From the NCBI GenBank assembly GCA_023666275.1, contig JAMPCJ010000009.1:62001-126000 (forward strand): 64,000 nt of DNA. Direction: 5' to 3'. A program made the position numbers and the translations under genes. Source of the DNA: Treponema brennaborense. GTDB lineage: Bacteria; Spirochaetota; Spirochaetia; Treponematales; Treponemataceae. The notes under the pieces were generated by a model. That model saw nothing but the letters and a program-made list of their open reading frames with translations, was not told where the DNA came from and searched no databases. Of this stretch, positions 32,322 through 42,037 are shown piece by piece (position 1 is the first letter of the stretch; each line of letters begins with the position of its first letter).

Positions 32322-34964
32322 TTACTTTTTGCTTTCGCTCAGGTGTATTTGGGCTACGGCAAGCAGTGCAATCGGTACCGAATAAGCGGAGCAGGAAACA
32401 TAATTCAATCCGCTTTCCATGCAGAATTGTATGTTTTCCGGCACCGCGCCGTGTTCGCCGCACAGACCGAGCAGAAGATCCGGACGGGAAGCTTTGCCGC
32501 GTTCTGCCGCAATGGAAATCAAGTCTTTGACGCGCGGATCAAGTACGGCAAACGGGTTTCCGTTTACCAAATCGTACATGGTATAATCCGGCATGAACGA
32601 ATTGAAATCATCTCTGGAAAGTCCGAGCGTCGTCTGCGATAAATCGTTGGTGCCGAATGAGAAAAACTGTGCGTATCGGGCTATTTCTCCTGCGCCCAGT
32701 GCCGCGCACGGCAATTCAATCATTGTGCCGACTTTATAATCCATGTTTTTTGCGCCGTGTGCAGTGCATACTTCATGCGCTATATCGACAAGTCCCTGAT
32801 AGGTATGTCCTTCGATTTTTTTGCCGTATACAATCAGTTTTAATTCCGCCGCGTTCATGATAATCGGAATCATAATTTCAGGCGAAACCTTGATTTTTTC
32901 TTTTTGCAGTTTGCATGCTGCGTCGAAAATCGCGCGGACCTGCATTTCGTAAATTTCGGGATACGATACCGCGATTCTGCATCCGCGATGGCCGAGCATC
33001 GGATTGTTTTCCGCAAGCGCATTGATGCGGGCTTCAAGTTCTGCTTTTGACATTTTATTTCCCGAAGCAGCCATGTACGCGAGCAGTGCCGTAATTTCTT
33101 CGTTATTATGCGGAAGAAATTCGTGCAGCGGCGAATCAAGCAGCCGTATTGTAACATGCTTGCCTGCCATCACTTTGAAAATACCGTAAAAATCTTTTGT
33201 CTGTATTTTTTGCAGTTCCGCAAGCTGTTTTTTGCGTTCGTCGGCATTTTCCGCAAGAATCATGCTGCGGAACAGATTTATCCGCTCTTCATTGAAAAAC
33301 ATGTGTTCCGTGCGGCACAATCCGATTCCGTCTGCGCCGAATTTCATCGCAAGTTCCGCGTCTTTCGGACTGTCTGCGTTTGCCCGTACCGTGAAATTTC
33401 CGAGATGCTTTTTGCACAGATTTACTATATCAAACAAACCAAGCTTGTCCGGATTCGGCTGCGTCAGTTTTGCTTCGCCTTTATAAATATACGGCGTTCC
33501 GTAATAGGGAACGTTCAGCGTCAGATAATCGCCTTCTTTTATCTGAATATCGCCGATTTGGGCTTTTTTTCCGGATATTTTCATGTCGGGTCTGACAAGA
33601 GAAATTTTTCCGTACTGGCGCGAAACAACCGATGCATGGGCGGAATAGCCTCCTTCGTTTGATAAAACTCCGGTTGACTGCTCTATGGCTTTTACGTCGC
33701 CCGCATACGTCGCGCTCATCAATAAAATGCAGCGGTCGTCTTCTCCGTGCTGTTTTGCGAGCCGTTTTGCTTCAATCAGGGCGTCTGTTGAAAAGTAAAC
33801 CCGTCCGACAGCCGCGCCCGGTGCGCCGGAAATGCCTCCTGCCGCTGTCGGCAGATTTTTGACAGATTGTTCTTCGATTACGGGATGCAGCAATTCGCTG
33901 AGCTGTTCCGGCTTGAAAGCATTCAATAATGTCGTATCATCAATCAGTTTGCGCTTCAGCAAATCGAAATACAGCATAATCAGCGAAGCGGTACTGCGCT
34001 GTTCGACGCTTTTCTGTTCGATGAGCCAGAGTTTTCCGTTTTCAATGGTAAAGCGTATCTGCCGTATGTCTTTGAATTCGTCTTCCAGCTGCGCGGCGAT
34101 TTTCGTGAGCTGCTTATAGTATTTCGGTTCTATTGTTTCGATTTCTTTTCCGGGCGTGAATAATTCATTGTATGCTTCCGCAAAAAACTGTCCCTGCAGT
34201 TTTTTCTCTCCGGAAACAACGTTGCGTGTGAAGCAGGCGCCGGAACAGGAATTTTTCGTATAATTGCCGTATACCATCGGATGGACAAGGATAGCCGTGT
34301 CGTTTTCATTTTGTTCATCTATGGCAAGCAGGCGGCTTACTCTTTTTAAAAGCACTTCGGCTTGTTCCGCCGCGCTTTCGTAAAAATTTTTCGGCAGCAG
34401 AGATTCATATCTGGCAATGATTTCCGACGAAGAAAGCTTTATATTTTTGGCTTTCAGAGTGCTGCCTATTTCGGCGGTGGTTTCGTTCAGTGTTTTCAGT
34501 TTTTTTGCGTCATTTTCAATCTGCGCAACAGCCTGTTCGATTTTCAGGGCGCCGTGCGTTAAAAACAGCAGTTCGTTTGCGGTAAACTCCGCGCCGACTT
34601 TGTCCTCGAATCCGGGAATCGTATCTTTTGCAAGACCGATGTTATGCAGGAGCGGGTACTGCGCGATTGCCATGTTGGACGAAACGACATATTTCAGCAG
34701 CAGCGGATGGTTTTTATCGCCGAATTTTTTGCCGACTTCCGCCGAAAAAAGATCCATGTATTTTTGCAGATCCTTTTCGAATGAAATATCCGTAATGTTT
34801 CCCGCAAGTTCGCTGTCGATGATGAGCCCCGGCAAAACAGGAAGCGACTTGTCGGCAAGCTCCACGGCAAGCCGCGCTCTGATGCCGAACAAATCCGTGT
34901 TTGTGGATTTTGCTATTTTTGTTTTCTGTGAAAAAAAGAATACATGTTTTTTATCTAATGACAT
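32322..34964 (-). CDS. ppdK: Pyruvate phosphate dikinase-like protein with degenerate ATP-grasp domain
   Basis: Protein of 880 residues, homologous along its length to PPDK, which interconverts pyruvate and PEP. The swivelling domain keeps the phospho-His (GGYSAHASVV, His443). The PEP domain keeps LCRTEHMFF (550-558), RLLDSPLHEF, GTNDLSQ (771-777), GLCGEHG and the catalytic Cys858 in NYVSCSAY. The N-terminal nucleotide domain looks worn: G-G-K-G-A-N-L reads FGIRARL, the V-R-S-G-A-R loop reads KYVVSSN, and the I-E-F and L-Q-T-R residues read IRF and LIEQKS. It may not use ATP in the usual way. It matches TP0746 by order and is likely cotranscribed with the gene 9 bases upstream. Confidence 0.85.
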   Translation of the reverse strand: MSLDKKHVFFFSQKTKIAKSTNTDLFGIRARLAVELADKSLPVLPGLIIDSELAGNITDISFEKDLQKYMDLFSAEVGKKFGDKNHPLLLKYVVSSNMAIAQYPLLHNIGLAKDTIPGFEDKVGAEFTANELLFLTHGALKIEQAVAQIENDAKKLKTLNETTAEIGSTLKAKNIKLSSSEIIARYESLLPKNFYESAAEQAEVLLKRVSRLLAIDEQNENDTAILVHPMVYGNYTKNSCSGACFTRNVVSGEKKLQGQFFAEAYNELFTPGKEIETIEPKYYKQLTKIAAQLEDEFKDIRQIRFTIENGKLWLIEQKSVEQRSTASLIMLYFDLLKRKLIDDTTLLNAFKPEQLSELLHPVIEEQSVKNLPTAAGGISGAPGAAVGRVYFSTDALIEAKRLAKQHGEDDRCILLMSATYAGDVKAIEQSTGVLSNEGGYSAHASVVSRQYGKISLVRPDMKISGKKAQIGDIQIKEGDYLTLNVPYYGTPYIYKGEAKLTQPNPDKLGLFDIVNLCKKHLGNFTVRANADSPKDAELAMKFGADGIGLCRTEHMFFNEERINLFRSMILAENADERKKQLAELQKIQTKDFYGIFKVMAGKHVTIRLLDSPLHEFLPHNNEEITALLAYMAASGNKMSKAELEARINALAENNPMLGHRGCRIAVSYPEIYEMQVRAIFDAACKLQKEKIKVSPEIMIPIIMNAAELKLIVYGKKIEGHTYQGLVDIAHEVCTAHGAKNMDYKVGTMIELPCAALGAGEIARYAQFFSFGTNDLSQTTLGLSRDDFNSFMPDYTMYDLVNGNPFAVLDPRVKDLISIAAERGKASRPDLLLGLCGEHGAVPENIQFCMESGLNYVSCSAYSVPIALLAVAQIHLSESKK

Positions 34965-34973
34965 CGCTTGCTC

Positions 34974-35996
34974 CTAAAAAAGATGTAAGATAGTGCCGGG
35001 CGCACCTTGCAGAAATGCTTCAAACATGGGACTGGCGCCTTGCGTAAAGTATCGCTTGAGTTTTGCGACATCTTTAATATCATCTCCTGCGACAACAAAT
35101 TGAATGCTGCTGCCGTGTTTTACTTTTCCCCATTTGAACAGCGCGTTTATATCGGTGATGCGTTCGCCGTCATAATATACAAATATCTGAAGTCCCGGAT
35201 ATTTTGCGGTGTAGCTCGCAATGATGCGCTTCCATGCTTCGACATTGCCGTTGTGAAACAGCTCGTTTGTTACCGGAACCGAAAGCATCGGGGTCATTTT
35301 TTTCAGCGAAGCGGGATTATCCGCCTGAACATGAACCGATTGGTTTTGTTTTGCCATTTGCGCCGCCGGTTTTTCGCCGAAAGAAAATGTTCCGCGCTTT
35401 GTTTGTTCCGGAGCATTTTTCCTGGCGGATGTTTTTGCCGCGGTTTTTCCGGCACCGGCGGAAGTTTTTCGTTTTTTTGTGCTCGCCGCTTCTTTCGGTT
35501 TTTTATATCCGAAAGAACCTTTCAGCAAAGATTCCGGAAAAACCGTTTTTTTGCCGGAAAGCAGTTCCGTGCATTTTTTCAGCGCGAGTTCCGCGGCGGC
35601 GTCTGCGTCTTTTTTCCCCGCATATCCGGCGTATATAACGACAAGTTCGTTTTTTCTGAATTCATCGAGATATTCTTTATGTTCCGGATTTTTGGGATTT
35701 ATCACCAAAGCGCCGAGATCGGGATGATGATACAGGATAACAATATCTGCTGCTTTTAATTTCGCAAGCTGTGATATGCATGCTTCCGTATCTGCGATTG
35801 AAGACGGCAAATTGAAAGAAACGGACGCATATTTCCAATGATTGATGAGTACATCATACACAATGGCGGCCGCATCCCGTTTGGGAAACTGCTTTTTTAA
35901 TGTAAGTTTTGTGATTTTATCGGCGATATGTTCTGCTGTGCCGCAATCTAACAGGGCTTCGGTATTTTGAACAAAAAGCACCGCGGTATTGTTCAT
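34974..35996 (-). CDS. Treponema-conserved hypothetical protein (TP0747-like)
   Basis: Cytoplasmic protein of 340 residues with no signal peptide. Two folded parts, about 1-140 (NNTAVLFVQNTEALLDCGT at the start) and 235-340 (PVTNELFHNGNVEAWKRIIA), are joined by a Lys/Ala/Thr-rich linker (STKKRKTSAGAGKTAAKTS) that is basic and likely disordered. I do not recognise a domain. It lies between cfpA and the PPDK-like gene, as TP0747 does in T. pallidum by my recollection. The basic linker resembles the tail of CfpA next door, so contact with nucleic acid or acidic partners is possible. Confidence 0.75.
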   Translation of the reverse strand: MNNTAVLFVQNTEALLDCGTAEHIADKITKLTLKKQFPKRDAAAIVYDVLINHWKYASVSFNLPSSIADTEACISQLAKLKAADIVILYHHPDLGALVINPKNPEHKEYLDEFRKNELVVIYAGYAGKKDADAAAELALKKCTELLSGKKTVFPESLLKGSFGYKKPKEAASTKKRKTSAGAGKTAAKTSARKNAPEQTKRGTFSFGEKPAAQMAKQNQSVHVQADNPASLKKMTPMLSVPVTNELFHNGNVEAWKRIIASYTAKYPGLQIFVYYDGERITDINALFKWGKVKHGSSIQFVVAGDDIKDVAKLKRYFTQGASPMFEAFLQGAPGTILHLF

Positions 35997-36033
35997 TCAG
36001 ATTTTCTCCTCTTGCTATGTTTGCTAATCGTAT

Positions 36034-36076
36034 AAAAAAAAGCGCGGAATTATACTTTTGCGTGTAATTCCGCGCT
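36034..36076 (-). terminator. Intrinsic terminator of cfpA
   Basis: On the minus strand AGCGCGGAATTA pairs with TAATTCCGCGCT and is followed by a run of eight T. It lies 22 bases past the cfpA stop. Confidence 0.85.
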
Positions 36077-36097
36077 GAAAGCAACTAATCGTGATGT

Positions 36098-38125
36098 TTA
36101 TTTACGACCTCGGCGTGTTTTGCCTGAATCGACTACGCCTTTTTTCGCGCCTTGCTTCGGTCCGCGTTTGCCGGCAGCTTTGCCGCGTCCGGTTGTTTTT
36201 TCCGGAAGCGCTTTCGGCTCATCCGCGGCGTCGTTCAATGCGGACAGCAGTTCGTTCGCGGCAGGAGATGTTGTCGATGCGCCTTTGTCGCCTTCCGGCG
36301 GAGCAAAAGACTGCGACAAATCGACACGCACCGTAGAACGGCGGCGCGAGAACGATGCAAATGCGGCATCCTGGAAGCCTTTTGACACGCTGTGCAGGAA
36401 TTCGTTCAAAACATTTGCCATGCCGTCAAGCGTCGCTTTCTTGCGCTTAATCGACGTAATGTCTATGTCAAGGAGCAGTCCCGGCTGAATGTGGAACGGA
36501 TTGATCATGTAATCAAAGCGGTTGAATTCAACCTGCAAGAAGTTAAGACGTTCTTCCATTACGCGGCGTTCTATCGGATACTGATAATCATACATGCTCT
36601 TCAGTTTATTGCGCATGATAATCAGTTTGCTGCGTATTTTATCTTTTTCATACAGATACGTCTGGTTCATTTCTTCGACGTTTGTATCCGCCGGTTTTAC
36701 GAATGAAATTTCGTCCCAGACTTTTGCCGTATCTTCGTATACCGGATCTCCGGATTTTGACTTGTAGCGGGTGATAATCTTTTTCTTGTATGATGCCGCC
36801 AAATCTTCGAAGTCGGCAACGCGTTTAAAGCGTTTTGAATCATCGTAATCCGTATGAAGAATATCCCACAAGTGGTCGACTTCCGTTGCAAAGCTGGCAA
36901 GCTGCACGCGGTATGCTTCCCGTTCGTTTATCAGCTGGGCATTGTCGTAGTACTTGAGCCGAATTTGATAGCGTTCGTCGGGCAGCTGCGCGGCATCCGT
37001 TTCTTCGTATTCACGGAGCACAAGTTCGCGCGCGTTTTTAAGGTTTTCGATGTACTGATATCCCATTTTCGAAGTATCGAGAATGGAAGTCAGCGAATTG
37101 ATGGCCGTATTGAAGCCGCGGTTGCGGATATTTTCCATATCGACGATTTGCTTCAGGTTTTCACGAATATTCAGCTGATCGAAAGTCGCGGGATCTATTT
37201 CCGCGCGCAGATCGTTGATGCGGTCAAGCAGGTCTTTGGCAACGGTCGCATAGCGCTTGCTTTTCGGATTTTCGATTTCGTCATCCGTGAAGTTCGGCAC
37301 TTTGTTCATCTTTGTGAAGATGAGTTCGCCGTCGGTCATTTCATCAAGTCCTTCGTCGATGCGCTCGTTCTTGATATTTTCGACTTCTTTATCAATCAGT
37401 TCCATGATGTTTTTGGCAAGCAGATCCTTGATAAGATATTCGACTGTTACCTGATAATGGAAAATCGGACTGATAAGTTCGGAATCCAAAATATTTATGG
37501 ATAATTTTACGTCTGTAACCGTTTTCGGTTTGCGCACATTGTCTTTGAACGCGCATTTTACGATTGAATATGCGTTCTCGCCGCGGACGAATGCGCCCAC
37601 GTCTGTTTTCTGGCGGAGCAGAGAGTTGGTCAGCGTTTCAAGGTCGTTGACGCCGCGCTGAATGTGTCCCTGCAAATGTCCGTACATATTGACAATCGAT
37701 TTTTCGATTTCACCGGTATTGAATTTGTCTGCGCCGCCCACGTCATCGAGCAAAGAAGCGATTTCTTTCGGCGTATACCGGTTCAGAACTTTCATTTCTT
37801 CTTTGTCAATGAAATTCCGCACTTTTTTAAGCATTTCGTCTTCGGAAGTTACAATGTAACGGTTAAACATGTTCTGATAATTCTGATTGAAATAGTTGTA
37901 CAGTTTTTCTTTCAATCCGCCCATAATATCGAGCTGTTCAAGAACTTCCGGCGGCAGTTTTGAATTGATATGATTCAAAATTTTATTTGCTTCTTCTTCA
38001 AGCAGGTTGTTTACTTCCGCTTGCTGATCGCGATACTCCTGCGCAAGAGAGTTTCTCGATCCGACGGCACTCGGTACTGTCGGGTCAAAAACATTCGGAC
38101 TCTTGCGGATATCAATACTAGCCAT
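36098..38125 (-). CDS. cfpA: Cytoplasmic filament protein A
   Basis: Treponeme-specific structural protein of 675 residues that forms the ribbon of cytoplasmic filaments running beneath the flagella. The N-terminus [20 protein letters not shown], the [20 protein letters not shown] segment and long helical stretches match CfpA (T. pallidum TP0748, about 678 residues by memory). The last 35 residues are very basic ([19 protein letters not shown]). It has its own promoter and a strong terminator, as expected for an abundant protein. This gene is the firmest evidence that the organism is a Treponema. Confidence 0.95.
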   Translation of the reverse strand: MASIDIRKSPNVFDPTVPSAVGSRNSLAQEYRDQQAEVNNLLEEEANKILNHINSKLPPEVLEQLDIMGGLKEKLYNYFNQNYQNMFNRYIVTSEDEMLKKVRNFIDKEEMKVLNRYTPKEIASLLDDVGGADKFNTGEIEKSIVNMYGHLQGHIQRGVNDLETLTNSLLRQKTDVGAFVRGENAYSIVKCAFKDNVRKPKTVTDVKLSINILDSELISPIFHYQVTVEYLIKDLLAKNIMELIDKEVENIKNERIDEGLDEMTDGELIFTKMNKVPNFTDDEIENPKSKRYATVAKDLLDRINDLRAEIDPATFDQLNIRENLKQIVDMENIRNRGFNTAINSLTSILDTSKMGYQYIENLKNARELVLREYEETDAAQLPDERYQIRLKYYDNAQLINEREAYRVQLASFATEVDHLWDILHTDYDDSKRFKRVADFEDLAASYKKKIITRYKSKSGDPVYEDTAKVWDEISFVKPADTNVEEMNQTYLYEKDKIRSKLIIMRNKLKSMYDYQYPIERRVMEERLNFLQVEFNRFDYMINPFHIQPGLLLDIDITSIKRKKATLDGMANVLNEFLHSVSKGFQDAAFASFSRRRSTVRVDLSQSFAPPEGDKGASTTSPAANELLSALNDAADEPKALPEKTTGRGKAAGKRGPKQGAKKGVVDSGKTRRGRK

Positions 38126-38157
38126 AGTTACTCCTTCTTAATTAACTCTATACCCCT

Positions 38158-38185
38158 ATTATAAAGAACAAAGAAAGAATGTAAA
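38158..38185 (-). promoter_or_regulatory. Promoter of cfpA
   Basis: On the minus strand TTTACA (38185-38180) and TATAAT (38163-38158) are 16 bases apart, 32 bases before the cfpA start. Confidence 0.7.
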
Positions 38186-38275
38186 GCAATTTTTTTTTAA
38201 ATCTCGGTATTTTTGCATCATATATGATATAATTATCGATGAAGCAGCTGTAATAACTGAAAATAAGGAAATAAT

Positions 38276-38914
38276 ATGAAAAAAGCAATGCCGATTGTAT
38301 TCTGTGGTTTTTTATATCTGTCTGCGCTTTATGCGGGCGAACGCGCTGCGCCGGCAGTATTTTATATCGCTGTCGATACATCGCTGTCCGTCGGGGAGAA
38401 GCAAAGCTCTGCCGCGCCGTTTCCTGATATGAAACGCTGGCTTTCGGATGAATTTGTGCCGGCGCATCTTATTTTGGGCGACAGAGTGGTGCTTTTTTCA
38501 TTCTGCGGTACTGCCGAAAAAATCGCCGATATGCGGCTGTCGTCCGACGATGATTTTTCCCGCCTGAGAAGCACGATTGCGAATCTTCGCCCGGACGGCC
38601 GTTTTACGGATATAGGCTCCGCGATAGATATGGTCAGGGAAACCGCTCTCGGCGAGAATCCCGCCGTTCCGTATGCGGCTATTTTGTGTTCCGATTTGAT
38701 TCAGGAAGCGCTGTATCCGTCTCCGTATGCGGGAACGTATGTGTTTGCGGAACGTTTTCTGCCGCCGTTTAAGAGTATTCCGCACCGGCTCGGCGGCGCA
38801 GCTTCCGGAAAAGTGGCTTGGTATCAATTGTTTCTTCAGCTTGATGACCGAAAAATGACGGAACTGTCGGAATCGTTGTACGCGGTTATCAAGGAATCGT
38901 CTGCCGCGCAATAA
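38276..38914 (+). CDS. Secreted von Willebrand A domain protein (TP0750-like)
   Basis: Protein of 212 residues with an N-terminal signal peptide (KKAMPIVFCGFLYLSALYA). The vWA domain begins at VFYIAVDTSLSVG, which contains the Asp-x-Ser-x-Ser metal site (MIDAS), and FTDIGSAI supplies the Thr/Asp. Length is near that of T. pallidum TP0750, a vWA protein that binds host components and has been linked to fibrin breakdown. Divergent from cfpA and upstream of the pallilysin-related gene, as in T. pallidum. Ribosome binding is through AAGGAA. Confidence 0.8.
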   Translation: MKKAMPIVFCGFLYLSALYAGERAAPAVFYIAVDTSLSVGEKQSSAAPFPDMKRWLSDEFVPAHLILGDRVVLFSFCGTAEKIADMRLSSDDDFSRLRSTIANLRPDGRFTDIGSAIDMVRETALGENPAVPYAAILCSDLIQEALYPSPYAGTYVFAERFLPPFKSIPHRLGGAASGKVAWYQLFLQLDDRKMTELSESLYAVIKESSAAQ

Positions 38915-39034
38915 ACAAGCTTTTTGCGGACGGCGCTGCGCATTCCGCTGTTTTGTACCGAAAATATTTTTTCCGCACGTGCCGCGTTTGCGGCATCTGG
39001 AATGTCATTGTCATGATGCGGTATACTGTAGCAC

Positions 39035-40549
39035 ATGAAACGCATATCTGTTGTTTTTCTCGCGGCGGCGGCCGTGCTGCTGTGCGTGTGCATTGCGGGG
39101 AAAAAATTTTTTTCAGGCGGACAGGACGCTTCCATCCGCTCGAAACTCATAATTCCTTCTGCGCAGGATATTGGTTCCGAAGCCGCGGAAGTAACGAAGC
39201 ACAGCTACGCTTTAACGAACGTGCTTGTTCCGCTGCGGAAGAACGAAACGCTTATCAGTGTTTATACGGCTGATCTTAATGCAGATACGTATGACGATCA
39301 AATTGTCGCGCTGAAAAACAGCGGAAATCCGTACATCACGCTGATTGTCGGGCTGTATAATCCGCAGCAGGATATATATGAACGAAAATTTGAAATTGCA
39401 ACGGAAATAGCGCAGGCAGGAACTTTTTCGTACACGGTGATGGATATAACCGGCGAAAAATCCGCTGCGCTTGTCTACAGCGGTTTTTCGGATAACGGTG
39501 ATTCCGTGCTTGCGGCGTTTGTACAGGATTTGTCTGCCCAGAGTTTTTCGATGAAAAAATCGGTTGATTTGCGGGCGGATAGTTCTATTTTTATTCAGCC
39601 GGTATACCGTTCGGAAAAATACGCTATGTCCTTGGAAACCGGAGACAGTTTTCCTATTTGGGTATATAAAACCGATTCATCGCGCAGCAGCGATTCCTAT
39701 GATCAATTGCAGATTATGTATAATTGGGATCATGAATCGGGCTCATACGTGCCGGTTTCGGAAACGCGCATTACCGAAAAAAGGATGGAAGAAAAAGAAC
39801 GCGTTCGCATTCAGGACGGCACGGTAAAAACATTCACCAATTTTCTTGACGGCTTATGGTATAAAGTTTCGAACAACGGGCGGGAAATCCGCTATCTGTT
39901 TTTTGACGCAGAATCGAAAGAAATCATTTTTCTTTTCGACACGACGCAGGAAGTTTATACCTGGCAGAACAGCATTCTCCGCCGCAACGGAATTTATCTT
40001 TCAATGGTAAATACGTCGATTGCGAATTTAATGCGGCGTTTGGATATTATGCTGATTTCTTCGGACAGCATTCGGGTAAAGCTGAGCGATGATTTGGGAA
40101 TGGTTATCGGCGAAGAAACATTGTGGGACGGTCTTTTCAAGAAAATGCAGACAAAAAGCGCATCCGACGGCGGCAATGCGAAAACCGAAAGCAGCAGCAA
40201 AATCGATGCGGCATTGCAGACCGATGCCGAACCGTGGCAGACAAAAAACGGCGAAACGGTTCAGTTTGAAAACGGGCAGTTTTCGATCCGTTCGGAGCAC
40301 AGTTTTGTTTCCGGCGCATATACGTTTGTCCGCATCGGAAATACGGAATTACTTCAATTCCGCCCTAAAAAAGGCTCCGTTTCGGTGCTTGACGGATTTT
40401 ATCTGATAAAATCTTTGGACGCCGATGAAAAAAATCAAAAAGAAATACTGGAACTGATTCCTTATACCGCGGCTGCGGCAGCGTGCATTCCGTCCGGACT
40501 TCCGGCTGTAAGGCTTGAACGGAATATTTCCGCTGCCGTGCCGGAATAA
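39035..40549 (+). CDS. Pallilysin-related adhesin (TP0751-like position)
   Basis: Envelope protein of 504 residues with an N-terminal membrane anchor or signal (KRISVVFLAAAAVLLCVCIAG). The middle (LRKNETLISVYTADLNADTY, YDDQIVALKN and ALVYSGFSDNG) resembles the repeat-like region of treponemal pallilysin-related adhesins. Position after the vWA gene matches TP0751. T. pallidum TP0751 is about half this size and carries a HEXXH protease motif; no HEXXH is present here, so proteolysis is unlikely. It lies 120 bases after the vWA gene and may share its transcript. Confidence 0.75.
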   Translation: MKRISVVFLAAAAVLLCVCIAGKKFFSGGQDASIRSKLIIPSAQDIGSEAAEVTKHSYALTNVLVPLRKNETLISVYTADLNADTYDDQIVALKNSGNPYITLIVGLYNPQQDIYERKFEIATEIAQAGTFSYTVMDITGEKSAALVYSGFSDNGDSVLAAFVQDLSAQSFSMKKSVDLRADSSIFIQPVYRSEKYAMSLETGDSFPIWVYKTDSSRSSDSYDQLQIMYNWDHESGSYVPVSETRITEKRMEEKERVRIQDGTVKTFTNFLDGLWYKVSNNGREIRYLFFDAESKEIIFLFDTTQEVYTWQNSILRRNGIYLSMVNTSIANLMRRLDIMLISSDSIRVKLSDDLGMVIGEETLWDGLFKKMQTKSASDGGNAKTESSSKIDAALQTDAEPWQTKNGETVQFENGQFSIRSEHSFVSGAYTFVRIGNTELLQFRPKKGSVSVLDGFYLIKSLDADEKNQKEILELIPYTAAAAACIPSGLPAVRLERNISAAVPE

Positions 40550-40727
40550 TCGTTCCGCCGCGGACGGGGAAAACGCCGTGGAATGGTTTTGCGGAAAACG
40601 GCACGCAGACGCAGACAGATGCCGGGCTGTATTGTATGTTTTGATCGGCTGCCGGATTCGAAAAGACATCTGTGCGCAATATCTTAAGCGGACGCTCGGC
40701 ATTTTTTTCATCGGGATTCGTTCGGTT

Positions 40728-41510
40728 TTAAGACGGCAGTACCGCTTTGTGCGGAATAAAATACCAAAACGGCGCAGGCGTCAGTCCGGCTTTTCCCGAA
40801 ACGACGGCGGCTTCCGGCGATGCAGGATATGATTTTTTCAATGTTTCCGCATACACGGCGTCTGATGTCAAGTACCACAATGTGAACAAAATAGAAGGAA
40901 CCACAGGCTGCATTTCCGGCAGGTCAAGATACGATTTTAAGACGACAATCGGTTCAAACAGGTTTTTTTCGTTTTCGATTTTGCACAGCCAGCTCCAGAC
41001 TGCGTACAATTTAATAAGAGGCGCCCGTGAAACCGCCGATGAGTCCGAAGCAATCTGCGTCAGCAGTTCATCTGCGGCGGCAAAATCTCCGCGGGAAAGA
41101 ATGCAGCGGACGGCTTTCAGCAGAAAATCGGCGCTGTCGCTGTTCCGATTCTTTTCCGTGTCTGCGGGCGCTCCTTTCGCACTGAGCCCCGCTGCCTGCC
41201 GGTAGTGCGTTTCCGCTTCGGAATATTTTCCCTGATGCTCGAAAACCGCCGCCAGCAGTGCGTGAATCTGCTGTTTTTCGGCGCCGGCGGCTGTCAGTAA
41301 TTTTTTTTCAAGTTCCGTGCATGCTTGTTCCGGATTTTCTGCGCTGTGAAAAACGGCTGCGGCATCGCCGAATACGGAATTTGCCGATTCTGCCGCAGCG
41401 GCTGTATCTGCGGCAAAGGCTTTTTCACGCTGCGAAAACAGCAGAACAGGCAGAACAAAAAGAAAAAAGCCTGCCGTGCGCATGTGCATGTTGTTTTTGG
41501 TTTGCATCAT
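40728..41510 (-). CDS. Exported TPR-like protein
   Basis: Predicted exported protein of 260 residues with signal peptide (MRTAGFFLFVLPVLLFS). The mature part has TPR-type helices: QIHALLAAVFEHQGKYSEA followed by ETHYRQAAGL, then AVRCILSRGDFAAADELLTQ. The start could be any of four Met codons near the N-terminus. It sits 17 bases after the LapA-like gene. Function unknown; TPR proteins are scaffolds for complexes in the envelope. Confidence 0.7.
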   Translation of the reverse strand: MMQTKNNMHMRTAGFFLFVLPVLLFSQREKAFAADTAAAAESANSVFGDAAAVFHSAENPEQACTELEKKLLTAAGAEKQQIHALLAAVFEHQGKYSEAETHYRQAAGLSAKGAPADTEKNRNSDSADFLLKAVRCILSRGDFAAADELLTQIASDSSAVSRAPLIKLYAVWSWLCKIENEKNLFEPIVVLKSYLDLPEMQPVVPSILFTLWYLTSDAVYAETLKKSYPASPEAAVVSGKAGLTPAPFWYFIPHKAVLPS

Positions 41511-41527
41511 CTGCTGCGCCGCCGCGG

Positions 41528-41875
41528 TTACGTTTCATTTTTCGGGCTGTTTGCGGAATCAAAAGATTCATTGTTCCGAACAGCATTTTCTGTTTTTTTT
41601 GCCGCCTTTGCGTGCGCGGCAGACCTGCTGTTTTTTTCCGTTTTCGGTTCGGAAAGTTTTTCGCTGCCTTGCTTTTTTCTGTTTTTGCCGAAGGTAAACG
41701 GAAACATCAGAAGAATTCCGGCTGAAAACGCAATCAGTATGCTCATAAAAACAGGAACATGCTCAAACGTATGGATGCCGAATAATGATACATTGCAGGT
41801 ATTTTCCAAATTAAAACCTATAAAAATTGTTGCGAAAACAACGCATAACATGATAAATAATAATTTCCACGGCAT
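41528..41875 (-). CDS. LapA-like small membrane protein
   Basis: Protein of 115 residues with two membrane segments near residues 3-22 and 37-58 (WKLLFIMLCVVFATIFIG and VFMSILIAFSAGILLMFPF) and a basic, disordered cytoplasmic tail. This is the layout of LapA/YciS proteins that assist lipopolysaccharide or envelope assembly, though treponemes lack classical LPS. Start at the ATG at 41875 after GGGAGGC. First gene of a two-gene unit with the TPR-like protein. Confidence 0.65.
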   Translation of the reverse strand: MPWKLLFIMLCVVFATIFIGFNLENTCNVSLFGIHTFEHVPVFMSILIAFSAGILLMFPFTFGKNRKKQGSEKLSEPKTEKNSRSAAHAKAAKKTENAVRNNESFDSANSPKNET

Positions 41876-42037
41876 GGTTCTGCCTCCCTGTTTCATACGG
41901 CGCGAATCCGGCTGATAAATTCGCGATCCGTATTTACATTATTGTAACATTCACGGTATTGAATGGCAACCTGCACGGAAGCTGTTGCCGGCAGGATTCT
42001 GCCGAATGCGCCGCCGATTGGCGCGTGCACGGACAAT

